DNA of 12,327 nucleotides from Deltaproteobacteria bacterium (GTDB lineage Bacteria; Desulfobacterota; Desulfarculia; Adiutricales; JAGVGV01): the NCBI GenBank assembly GCA_020056895.1, contig JAGVGV010000336.1, positions 1-12,327 on the forward strand, read 5' to 3'. The notes beneath the pieces are model-generated. The model had not been told where the DNA came from. It ran no database searches and saw only the letters and a list, made by a program, of their open reading frames with translations. The position numbers and the translations under genes were made by a program. Position 1 is the stretch's first letter; each line of letters opens with the position of its first letter. Below, one piece after another: positions 6,686-12,327 of this stretch.

Positions 6686-6718
6686 TTGCACCATGCAATA
6701 TAAACTTGCACAATGCAA
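6686..6718. promoter_or_regulatory. Two tandem palindromes, probable upstream activator sites
   Basis: TTGCA-N3-TGCAA occurs at 6686-6698 (N3 = CCA) and again at 6706-6718 (N3 = CAA). The centres are 20 bp apart, about two helical turns, so two dimers could bind the same DNA face. They lie about 118 and 98 bp before the start site predicted from the -24/-12 promoter, the normal distance for sigma-54 enhancers, and 26 bp upstream of the regulator start codon, which allows autoregulation. Confidence 0.75.
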
Positions 6719-6765
6719 GAGCTTTTTGGGCCATCAATCGGGCTCGAAATGATATTCACATGTAA

Positions 6766-6778
6766 TATCAGTATATTG
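6766..6778 (+). promoter_or_regulatory. IHF-like site between enhancers and promoter
   Basis: TATCAGTATATTG matches the IHF core pattern WATCAANNNNTTR with one mismatch (G for the last A of WATCAA). It lies in an A/T-rich stretch between the palindromes and the -24/-12 promoter, where IHF bending commonly assists sigma-54 activation. Degenerate motifs of this kind occur by chance in A/T-rich DNA. Confidence 0.4.
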
Positions 6779-6783
6779 AATAT

Positions 6784-6799
6784 TGGCGCACTCATTGCT
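6784..6799 (+). promoter_or_regulatory. Sigma-54 (-24/-12) promoter of the CoA ligase
   Basis: TTGGCGCACTCATTGCTT (6783-6800) has the invariant GG (6785-6786) and GC (6797-6798) separated by exactly ten bases, within the expected TTGGC and TTGCT contexts. Transcription should start near 6810. That would exclude the ATG at 6809 as start codon and leave a leader of about 100 bases before the TTG at 6911. Confidence 0.8.
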
Positions 6800-6895
6800 T
6801 ACGGATTCATGCCGAACGAAAACCGAATCAAAAACCAAGCGGCGAAATGCCTTGATGCGGAAACGGTACGGAAAAAGGTAAACCCCCAAATCCCC

Positions 6896-6902
6896 AAAGG
6901 AG
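6896..6902 (+). promoter_or_regulatory. Ribosome binding site that decides the CoA ligase start
   Basis: AAAGGAG is followed after eight bases by TTG at 6911. The upstream ATG codons at 6713 and 6809 have no comparable site and lie before or at the predicted transcription start. Confidence 0.6.
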
Positions 6903-6910
6903 AAATTCCC

Positions 6911-8470
6911 TTGCTGAAAGTTCCGGGAATGCACATCGGCTCATACCCCTGGTTTCACGGCCAAGCCCGGCCGAAAAAGACCGCCTTCGTCTTTGGAAAC
7001 CGTAAAGTAACCTGGGCGGAGTTCGACGCCAGGGCCTCAAAAGTTCACGATTCCCTGGTCAAGGCGGGGATGAAAAAAGGGGACAAGGTCGGGTTGTTGG
7101 CCCTCAACTGCATCGAAACGCTGGAAATAATGTACGGCGTCATTCGGGCTGGCGGAGTATTGGTTCCCCTATCGGCCTTGCAGAAACCGAACCTGATCGC
7201 CGCTCTGTTGAAAGACGCGGGCGCCACGTTTTTCTTCGTGGTTTCACCGCTGGAAATGCTGGCCGCCCCCTTGGAGGCTATCATCGATGGGGTGCCGGTG
7301 GAAAACCGCATTGGAGTGGGGTTTCAGGCGGCGGGCTGGAAGGATTACGAAGCGTTTATCGCGGACGGCGACGAAGACCTTGTTCCGGCCCCCGTCAACG
7401 ACGAAGACGAGTGCGTGATCATCTATTCTTCCGGCACAACCGGGACGCCCAAGGGAATCGTCCACAATCACCAGGCCCGGACCTTGACCGGAATGGCGGC
7501 CGCGATCGAGTTTCGAGTTACGGACGCTTCGACCATGCTGATTGCCACGCCGCTTTTCACCAATGCCACTTGGCTGATGCTGCTTGGCGCGGTTTGCACC
7601 GGAGCTGAAGTGGTGTTGATGCCCATGTTTTCACCGGAAGGCTTTTTGGCCTCCGTGGACCGGTTCAAAATCACGCACACATTCCTGGTGCCGACCATGT
7701 ATCACGCCGTCCTCGAGTCTCCCGGCTTCGGTAAGCATAATCTCGGCAGCTTGAATGTGATGGTCTCCATGGGGTCGACTCTGCCCCTGCCTTGGAAGAA
7801 AGCCATTTTGGAAAAAATGGGGCCGGGCTTGTTCGAACTGTACGGTTTGACCGAAGGCGTTGGGACAACCCTCAAACCGGAACAGGTATTGGAAAAAACC
7901 GGGTCGGTTGGACGAGCCATCACCGGGAGCGACATAAAAATAATCGATTCCGAAGGGAATGAACTGCCCTGGGGCGAGACCGGCGAAATCGTGGGGTACG
8001 GCGGGGCGATGATGAAGCATTATCACAACCGTCCCGAAGCCACCGAAGAAATTATCTGGCCCGATAAATTCGGGCGGACGTACATCCGCACGGGCGATAT
8101 CGGCCGGTTCGATGAAGATGGCTTTCTTTATATCATGGACCGGAAAAAGGATATGATCGTCACGGGCGGCGTTAACGTATTCGCCAGCGACATTGAAGAG
8201 GTGGTTATCACCCATCCGGATGTCGCTGAAGTGGCGGTGATCGCGGTTCCTCATGAAAAATGGATCGAAACGCCCCTGGCATTGGTTGTTCCTCGGGAGG
8301 GTTCGAAAACCAAAGAGGATGAAATGAAAACCTGGATCAACGAACGCGTTTCGGCCAAACATCAAAGGGTAAACGCGGTTGAATTCCGCCAACAAGCCTT
8401 GCCGCGAAACGCACTGGGTAAGCTCTTGAAAAAAGAATTGCGGGAGCCCTATTGGAACGAACCCAAATAG
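6911..8470 (+). CDS. AMP-forming acyl-CoA synthetase/ligase (AMP-binding superfamily)
   Basis: Activates a carboxylic acid to its CoA thioester through an acyl-AMP intermediate; the acid (fatty, aromatic or other) cannot be told from the sequence. From the TTG start the protein has 519 residues, normal for the class. Motifs: A3 YSSGTTGTPKG (172-182), A5 YGLTEG (311-316), A7 TGD (394-396), the hinge region DRKKDMIVTGGVNVFASDIE (410-429), and A10 PRNALGK (498-504) with the catalytic Lys at 504. No signal peptide or membrane segment; cytoplasmic. The frame is open further left (ATG at 6809 and 6713), but the strong AAAGGAG before TTG 6911 and the -24/-12 promoter at 6784 favour the internal start; ATG 6929 (MHIGSYPW) is also possible. 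It is divergent from a PAS/sigma-54 activator, which suggests induction by its substrate or a metabolic signal. It appears monocistronic. Confidence 0.95.
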   Translation: MLKVPGMHIGSYPWFHGQARPKKTAFVFGNRKVTWAEFDARASKVHDSLVKAGMKKGDKVGLLALNCIETLEIMYGVIRAGGVLVPLSALQKPNLIAALLKDAGATFFFVVSPLEMLAAPLEAIIDGVPVENRIGVGFQAAGWKDYEAFIADGDEDLVPAPVNDEDECVIIYSSGTTGTPKGIVHNHQARTLTGMAAAIEFRVTDASTMLIATPLFTNATWLMLLGAVCTGAEVVLMPMFSPEGFLASVDRFKITHTFLVPTMYHAVLESPGFGKHNLGSLNVMVSMGSTLPLPWKKAILEKMGPGLFELYGLTEGVGTTLKPEQVLEKTGSVGRAITGSDIKIIDSEGNELPWGETGEIVGYGGAMMKHYHNRPEATEEIIWPDKFGRTYIRTGDIGRFDEDGFLYIMDRKKDMIVTGGVNVFASDIEEVVITHPDVAEVAVIAVPHEKWIETPLALVVPREGSKTKEDEMKTWINERVSAKHQRVNAVEFRQQALPRNALGKLLKKELREPYWNEPK

Positions 8471-8818
8471 AACCGATCTCATAACAGGGACTTCGATTTT
8501 GGGGCGGGGCGAAGAGAGAGAGTCAACCGCGGGAATACTCGGCATATTTCTAGGCTTGGCTTTCTTCCTTCGCCGTTGCATCCAGGGCTGGAGAGCGGTT
8601 CGAGGATGGCGCTTCATCGCTTCTTGTATTGAATAACTCTTGTTTCGTTCTTTAAATAAAGCCTATTTCTGGTTATTGTGGTAAAGCCTGCTTCACCCTT
8701 GGATGAAAGAACCGGGCGCGGTTCTTAAAAAATACTTGTGCTTTCAACCGGAATCGTTCCTTATAGACGGACGGCGAATCGCTGATCTCTGACGGCTCTT
8801 TCAGGGGAGGCCGACCAA
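8471..8818. other. 348-bp intergenic region between ligase and GNAT genes
   Basis: No gene or RNA recognised. It contains an 8-bp perfect hairpin AAGAACCG-GGCG-CGGTTCTT (8707-8726), followed by A-rich rather than T-rich sequence, so it is a poor terminator. No clear terminator for the ligase is visible. The middle (8620-8700) is A/T-rich without an evident promoter consensus; the GNAT promoter is not resolved. Confidence 0.6.
8707..8726. repeat. Perfect 8-bp hairpin upstream of the GNAT gene
   Basis: AAGAACCG (8707-8714) pairs with CGGTTCTT (8719-8726) around GGCG. Only two T residues and then six A follow on the plus strand. It may be an operator-like dyad or an RNA hairpin; function unknown. 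Confidence 0.4.
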
Positions 8819-9322
8819 ATGGATCCACAGGACTCGCGGCTTATATCCATTGAACCCGCCGGATTGGACGACGCGGCCGAAGTGCTGGCGTTGCAGAAGC
8901 TCGCCTTCCAGAGCGAAGCCGCCCTGTGGGACGATGACACCATCCCGCCGTTGACGCAGACCCTGGACCAGATCGCGGCCGATTTCGGTTCGCATCGGTA
9001 TTTAAAGGCGGTAGAGGGCGGCCGGATCGTGGGCGCGGTCCGGGGCCGGTTGGAACACGGGACCTGCCACGTGGGCCGGCTGATGGTCCACCCCGACCTT
9101 CAGAACCAAGGCTTGGGGAAACGGCTGATGGCGGCCGTAGAGGCTCACTTTCCTTCGGCCGAACGGTTCGAAATCTTTACCGGGGAAATCAGCCTGAGGA
9201 ACATCCACCTTTATGAAAAATTGGGCTACCGCGCCTTCAAAACCCAACGCCTGAACGCCAAAGTGACCCTGGTGTTCATGGAGAAGGGAAGGGGAGTTTG
9301 CAGTAATTCATTGAAATATTGA
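8819..9322 (+). CDS. GNAT family N-acetyltransferase
   Basis: A GCN5-related acetyltransferase that transfers acetyl from acetyl-CoA to an amine; substrate unknown. The fold is readable in order in 167 residues: ISIEPAGLDDAAEVLALQKLAFQSEA (9-34), strand pair around YLKAVEGGRIVGAVRGR (60-76), motif A HVGRLMVHPDLQNQGLGKRLM (84-104) with the acetyl-CoA pyrophosphate loop QNQGLG (95-100), and motif B around RNIHLYEKLGYRAF (about 128-141). The ATG is preceded by AGGGGAGG at eight bases, an excellent ribosome site. The last 11 residues (GRGVCSNSLKY) extend beyond the domain and are encoded by sequence that turns abruptly A/T-rich, overlapping an 8-bp tandem repeat at 9310-9325. They may derive from the junction with the acquired segment to the right. 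Confidence 0.92.
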   Translation: MDPQDSRLISIEPAGLDDAAEVLALQKLAFQSEAALWDDDTIPPLTQTLDQIAADFGSHRYLKAVEGGRIVGAVRGRLEHGTCHVGRLMVHPDLQNQGLGKRLMAAVEAHFPSAERFEIFTGEISLRNIHLYEKLGYRAFKTQRLNAKVTLVFMEKGRGVCSNSLKY

Positions 9323-9325
9323 AAT
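9310..9325 (+). repeat. 8-bp tandem duplication at the left border of the A/T-rich segment
   Basis: ATTGAAAT occurs twice in tandem and includes the GNAT stop codon (TGA at 9320-9322). It may mark the junction of acquired DNA or be a chance repeat in A/T-rich sequence. Confidence 0.4.
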
Positions 9326-9446
9326 AATTTACAATTCAGGCCTGTTGTTATCTTTGTATTGATAAGAACGAAAAAAGCATAGTCATCTTTGACTTTATGT
9401 GGTATCTTCAGTTCATCAAAAGGCGTTTGTGCGGTAAGGAGTTCAA

Positions 9447-10241
9447 ATGAGTGAAGAGTTAAAGAATAAACCTCTGGTCGAGGCTATAATGGAAATAAGA
9501 TGGAAGCTCGAACCAATTCCATCTGACTTACAAAAAACACAGCCTGCCTTTCAGACTGATCGCCATTATAAATTGTTGTTAGGCAGGCTCTATGATCGTA
9601 TACGTGAAAACTACCCTATTCATGAGCAATTGACGGCCGCAAATGTTCCAGACGAGTTTGTTAGCTATTTGGTTCAGCATCGTTTTCGAGTCGCTGAGAA
9701 TTCATGGCCCTTGATTCAAATTGGCCCCGGGGTTTTTACAATCAATTCAACGAACGACTACAAATGGGAGCCTTTTCGGGATCGCGTTTTAGACGCAATT
9801 AACAAGTTCTACGATGCTCATCCACGCGTAGATGATTTAAAATTGACTAATTTGATATTGCGCTATATCGACGCCGTTGGCTTTGACTATAAGTCGATCA
9901 ATGCTTTTGATTTTTTGAAAGACCAACTAAAAGTTGGTATATCACTGCCAGTCACCTTGTTTGCTAAGACAGGAGTGGAAAACAAACCCAATAGCTTCAC
10001 TTGCCAATGCTCATTCAAATCGGATTGTCCAAAAGGGCATATCACAGTCCGGTTTGCGACAGGTCAACGGAATAACGCACCTGCAATAATCTGGGAAACG
10101 GTTGTCGAGTCAACCGGAGAAAACGTTCCAGAAATGACATCTGGTTTTCATACTTGGCTGGAGAACGCTCACGCTATTGCCCATAACTGGTTTTTTCAAA
10201 TGATTGAAGGAGAACTTCATAGGAGGTTCAGAGGTGAATAG
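9447..10241 (+). CDS. TIGR04255-like protein, first gene of the accessory operon
   Basis: The 264-residue product resembles the sporadically distributed TIGR04255 family, whose molecular function is not established to my knowledge. Supporting features are the N-terminal NKPLVEAIMEIRW (7-19), which matches the family's KPPLxEVxxEIRF-type opening, the central WPLIQIGPGVFTINSTNDYKWEPF (87-110), LRYIDAVGF (138-146), and the helical end AHAIAHNWFFQMIEGELHRRF (241-261). No signal peptide, membrane helix or nuclease motif is visible; probably cytoplasmic. The ATG has TAAGGAG five bases upstream. Its stop overlaps the GTG start of the next gene by eight bases and an AGGAGG for that gene lies inside its 3' end, so the three genes form one translationally coupled operon. 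Codon usage is A/T-rich unlike the core genes. Family identification is by recall of the motif, so moderately sure. Confidence 0.85.
   Translation: MSEELKNKPLVEAIMEIRWKLEPIPSDLQKTQPAFQTDRHYKLLLGRLYDRIRENYPIHEQLTAANVPDEFVSYLVQHRFRVAENSWPLIQIGPGVFTINSTNDYKWEPFRDRVLDAINKFYDAHPRVDDLKLTNLILRYIDAVGFDYKSINAFDFLKDQLKVGISLPVTLFAKTGVENKPNSFTCQCSFKSDCPKGHITVRFATGQRNNAPAIIWETVVESTGENVPEMTSGFHTWLENAHAIAHNWFFQMIEGELHRRFRGE
10221..10226 (+). promoter_or_regulatory. Ribosome binding site that fixes the GTG start at 10234
   Basis: AGGAGG lies seven bases before GTG 10234, within the end of the upstream gene. The alternative in-frame ATG at 10204 has only GAA/AAA context before it and would lengthen the overlap to 38 bases. 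Confidence 0.65.
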
Positions 10242-10641
10242 CCCAACCACAATCGATCTCCGTGATAAGGATCTGATTCATTCTGTTTCCTCATCAGTCC
10301 CAGGGTGCGACTATGTTGATCAACAGCAAGTTAGAGCGCATAGCTTCCAACGAACGGCTGTAGTAGTGGGGTTGGCACTCTCTTTATATCTTCAAACACC
10401 ATCAGCAATTACCGACCCTTGGCTGTTAGAAGATAAAATGCGAGAAACAACCGTTACCGCTTCCGTGTATAACGAAAAAACTGAAAACATTGATAATAAA
10501 AAATTAGGACGTTATATTTCTAGACGTGAAGCGATACAACTCTCACGATCAATACTGCAAAAAGCTGAACAAGAGCGACTTGCATTAGCCGAGCTTGAAG
10601 CGAAGCAAGGCATACAATGGGAGGATGATAATGATTTATGA
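10234..10641 (+). CDS. Small protein of unknown function, second gene of the accessory operon
   Basis: I do not recognise this 135-residue protein. It starts MNSPTTIDLRDKDLIHSVSS, followed by a basic stretch and one hydrophobic segment (TAVVVGLALSLYLQTPSAI, about 41-59) that is borderline for a membrane span and may instead be a buried helix. The C-terminal half is a charged, probably helical region (SRREAIQLSRSILQKAEQERLALAELEAK, within 96-124), coiled-coil-like, ending in an acidic DDNDL. The GTG start at 10234 is chosen because AGGAGG precedes it at seven bases; it overlaps the upstream stop by eight bases, and its own end overlaps the next gene by eleven. Size, charge and position suit an adaptor or regulator that assembles with its neighbours, which is inference. 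Confidence 0.75.
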   Translation: MNSPTTIDLRDKDLIHSVSSSVPGCDYVDQQQVRAHSFQRTAVVVGLALSLYLQTPSAITDPWLLEDKMRETTVTASVYNEKTENIDNKKLGRYISRREAIQLSRSILQKAEQERLALAELEAKQGIQWEDDNDL

Positions 10642-11287
10642 TTCTCTAAACAAAGAAGACCCGATCAGGCAAGGAGACATTTTTATGGGACTTCCAAGAA
10701 TTGAGCTATCTCTTAAGGAGGTCATTATCGCTTTGGAGGCCGGAGCGCGCGTTGTACGCTGGGTTGATATTGCCAATAACCATAACCCAATTGATATTAT
10801 TGTTTCAGCTCAATCTGTTGCGGCAATTGTTGTCACCCAGGATTGCGATGCCGTAAGGAGTCGTGATATCACTTTATGTGAAATTCGCCCCTTTATTGAT
10901 GTCGATAAAAAAGGTAATGAAACAACGAAAGCCAAAGGTTGGAAAAATATCCTTACCCAACACGCACGGATTAATTTGAAATGGTTTTACCTTCCCCCAA
11001 ACAATGAAATTGGATTTTCTGAAAAAATGGCCGTCGATTTTATAGCCACTTTACGCCTTTCTCGAATCGATCTTGAAGACCTGCGTGAGTTACGAAAAGG
11101 ACGTCTGAACAGGATCGCTTATGAGCATTTTCGCGAGCGCATAGGTGAATTTTTTCGAAGGTATCCATATGATGAATGGTACCCGCTCAACCAAGAAGAG
11201 TTTCAAGTTTATTCAAAAGAATACCCTGATGCCAAACCTTTTGAATGGCAAGAACCAACAGTTGGGAATGGTTGTATTCATAAATGA
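10631..11287 (+). CDS. Unknown protein with RQGDIF and TQDCD motifs, third gene of the accessory operon
   Basis: The 218-residue protein belongs to a type I have seen only as uncharacterised: an N-terminal RQGDIF (13-18), a hydrophobic beta strand leading to VVTQDCDAVRSRD (67-79), a cationic middle (KKGNETTKAKGWKNIL), and a conserved-looking C-terminal helical block RLNRIAYEHFRERIGEFFRRYPYDEWYPL (158-186). I cannot name a family. The Cys72-Asp73 pair in a strand-turn context and Asp71 could form a catalytic or metal site; His111 is a possible partner, all inference. No signal peptide or membrane helix. Several in-frame ATG codons precede it; the one at 10631 is chosen because GGGAGG (10619-10624) lies six bases upstream, whereas the ATG at 10625 directly abuts that site. 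It overlaps the previous gene by eleven bases. No terminator is visible after it. Confidence 0.8.
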   Translation: MIYDSLNKEDPIRQGDIFMGLPRIELSLKEVIIALEAGARVVRWVDIANNHNPIDIIVSAQSVAAIVVTQDCDAVRSRDITLCEIRPFIDVDKKGNETTKAKGWKNILTQHARINLKWFYLPPNNEIGFSEKMAVDFIATLRLSRIDLEDLRELRKGRLNRIAYEHFRERIGEFFRRYPYDEWYPLNQEEFQVYSKEYPDAKPFEWQEPTVGNGCIHK

Positions 11288-11443
11288 CATACAATTTGTA
11301 ATTTTCTGGTTCCAAATACAATTGACAACTCAGTACCAGTCTATATCGTGGTATTATACTTGAATGATTACGAAAAAAAAAGGGGGTTGGTCAAGAATGC
11401 GATGAAATGCCAAGCAATGCACTCAACTGGATCGTTTGTAGTA

Positions 11444-11472
11444 TGGTCTCCCAAGTTTTCACTTGGGAACCA
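11444..11472. repeat. Long palindrome with CCCAAGT arms between operon and mutase gene
   Basis: CCCAAGT-TTTC-ACTTGGG is perfect and, allowing one bulged base (C11448), the stem extends to 12 bp (11444-11456 with 11461-11472). Neither strand shows a T-tract after it, so it is unlikely to be a standard terminator for the mutase gene (minus) or the accessory operon (plus). It resembles REP-type extragenic palindromes. Confidence 0.55.
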
Positions 11473-11493
11473 ACCCTATTTACCTCTCCCCCC

Positions 11494-12327
11494 TCAAAAC
11501 AACCCCGGCTCGTCGAATTCGCCGAACACGTCGCGGAAGACGCCGGCCATTTCTCCTACGGTGGCGTACGCCCGGCAGCAGTCCACCAGGGCCGGCATCA
11601 CGTTTTTACCGGTTTCGGCCGCGCGCCGGAGTTCATCCAACGTCCGGGCCGCGTCGGCGTTCGATCGTTCCCTGCGCAGGGCCTGGAGGCTGGCGATCTG
11701 GTCCTCCGACGACCGGGGATCGTATTCATGCAGCTCCACGTCCACCGGCTGATCCCCCGTGGTATGAAGATTGAGGCCCACCTTCCTGTATGTGCCGTCC
11801 TGAAGCCCCTTTTCATACTCGTACGCCTGCCGGGCGATCCGGCGCTGGATGGTCCCCTCGGCCACGGCCTGGATCATGCCGCCCAAACGGTCCACTTCGG
11901 CCATGGCGTCGCGGATTTTCTCCTCCATCTCCTTGGTCAGGGTTTCGATGAAGTACGATCCTGCCAGGGGGTCCACGGTGTCCCGAAGGCCCATTTCGTC
12001 CATCAACAACTGGCAGGTGCGAAGGGACAAAAGCGCGGCCCGAGGCGTGGGGATGGTGTACGCTTCGTCGAAGGAACAAAGGGCCGTGGTCTGGGCTCCG
12101 CCCAAGGCCGCCGCCAAAGCGTAGTACGCCCCGCGCATGATGTTGTTTTCGGGTTCCGCCTTGGTCAGCCCGTACCCGCCTCCGCCAAAAAGCCCCCGCA
12201 AAAACAAAGCTTTGGGGTCCTGGATGCCGTACCGCTCCCTCAGGTTGACCGCCCAGAGCTTCCGGGCCGCCCGGAACTTGGCCACCTGTTCCCATAAATT
12301 GCCGAAAATGTTGAAATTGAAGGTGAC
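11494..12327 (-). CDS. Acyl-CoA mutase large subunit (methylmalonyl-CoA mutase family), C-terminal part
   Basis: The adenosylcobalamin-dependent mutase family rearranges carbon skeletons of acyl-CoAs, classically (R)-methylmalonyl-CoA to succinyl-CoA. The 277 visible residues run from the window edge (VTFNFNIFGNLWEQ) through RKLWA, AEPENNIMRGAYYALAAALGGAQT, SFDEAYTIPTPRAALLSLRT, TVDPLAGSYFIETLT and EVDRLGGMIQAVAEGTIQRRI to a natural end FGEFDEPGLF. The catalytic-barrel C-terminal elements are intact, but no B12-binding domain (DxHxxG) follows, so cobalamin is bound by a separate small subunit not in the window. The N-terminal substrate-binding part lies beyond the edge. The LCSFDEAYTIPT block differs from the TNSLDEALALPT usual in true methylmalonyl-CoA mutase, so a different branched acyl-CoA substrate is possible. 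Stop is TGA at 11494-11496. Confidence 0.92.
   Translation of the reverse strand, partial: VTFNFNIFGNLWEQVAKFRAARKLWAVNLRERYGIQDPKALFLRGLFGGGGYGLTKAEPENNIMRGAYYALAAALGGAQTTALCSFDEAYTIPTPRAALLSLRTCQLLMDEMGLRDTVDPLAGSYFIETLTKEMEEKIRDAMAEVDRLGGMIQAVAEGTIQRRIARQAYEYEKGLQDGTYRKVGLNLHTTGDQPVDVELHEYDPRSSEDQIASLQALRRERSNADAARTLDELRRAAETGKNVMPALVDCCRAYATVGEMAGVFRDVFGEFDEPGLF

Larger units (their letters stand above)
9300..11470. other. A/T-rich accessory segment, probably acquired
   Basis: Base composition drops sharply from about the end of the GNAT gene and recovers near the mutase gene. A sample row at 10441-10500 has 21 G/C in 60, against well over half in the flanking core genes. Codon choice in the three genes shifts the same way (many A/T-ending codons). 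The contents are a compact operon of poorly characterised genes. I found no integrase, transposase, tRNA or clear flanking direct repeat, so the mechanism of entry is not visible and both borders are approximate. Confidence 0.6.

Noticed and set aside
6661..6795. 45-codon N-terminal extension of the sigma-54 regulator
   Set aside because: It would run through the paired palindromes and the divergent promoter, and the ATG at 6660 has GAGGA directly upstream.
7631..8617. Long minus-strand open frame opposite the CoA ligase
   Set aside because: Its sequence is the antisense of conserved ligase motifs and resembles no protein; the same applies to the long minus frame at 3225-4625 opposite the helicase.
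9354..9383. TTGTAT and CATAGT as a promoter for the accessory operon
   Set aside because: The -35 matches only at TTG and the spacer is 18; several equally weak options exist in this A/T-rich stretch, so no single promoter can be supported.
11322..11347. TTGACA followed by TATATC as a promoter right of the accessory operon
   Set aside because: The spacing is only 14 bases and no gene follows on the plus strand, since the next gene is on the minus strand.

Overview
The window reads as a GC-rich bacterial chromosome, most likely an anaerobic member of the Desulfobacterota (sulfate-reducing or syntrophic lineage). This is inferred from gene content: acyl-CoA metabolism genes (3-hydroxyacyl-CoA dehydrogenase, AMP-forming CoA ligase, coenzyme-B12-type acyl-CoA mutase large subunit), a PAS/sigma-54 activator, a DUF6125-like protein and moeA. 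No 16S or other taxonomic marker is present.

Layout. 1-1352 (minus): the 5' end of moeA runs off the left edge, preceded by hbd, with an intrinsic terminator between them. 1353-1923 has no gene but holds a good minus-strand promoter for hbd, a 144-bp near-palindromic MITE-like element (1702-1845) and a plus-strand promoter. 1924-3023 (plus): a two-gene unit with a 4-bp ATGA overlap, encoding an unrecognised protein with a low-complexity tail carrying three Trp motifs, then a DUF6125-like Cys-rich protein. 3024-3383 holds heptamer repeats and a helicase leader with a strong terminator just before the start codon. 3384-4832 (plus): RhlE-type DEAD-box helicase. 4975-6660 (minus): PAS-AAA+-Fis sigma-54 activator. 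6661-6910: divergent control region with two identical-architecture palindromes, an IHF-like site and a clear -24/-12 promoter. 6911-8470 (plus): AMP-forming acyl-CoA ligase. 8819-9322 (plus): GNAT acetyltransferase. 9447-11287 (plus): a visibly AT-richer three-gene overlapping operon (TIGR04255-like protein, small unknown protein, unknown protein with a TQDCD motif). 11494-12327 (minus): C-terminal part of an acyl-CoA mutase large subunit, running off the right edge.

How it works together. The core theme is CoA-thioester metabolism: ligase activation of an organic acid under a dedicated, effector-sensing sigma-54 activator, 3-hydroxyacyl-CoA oxidation, and carbon-skeleton rearrangement by the mutase. 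No shared operon links these genes here. The AT-rich trio at 9.4-11.3 kb is the best candidate for an undescribed system: tightly coupled genes, foreign composition, a family known to be sporadically distributed, and no housekeeping function apparent. The other strong points are the fully readable sigma-54 switch and the terminator in the helicase leader.
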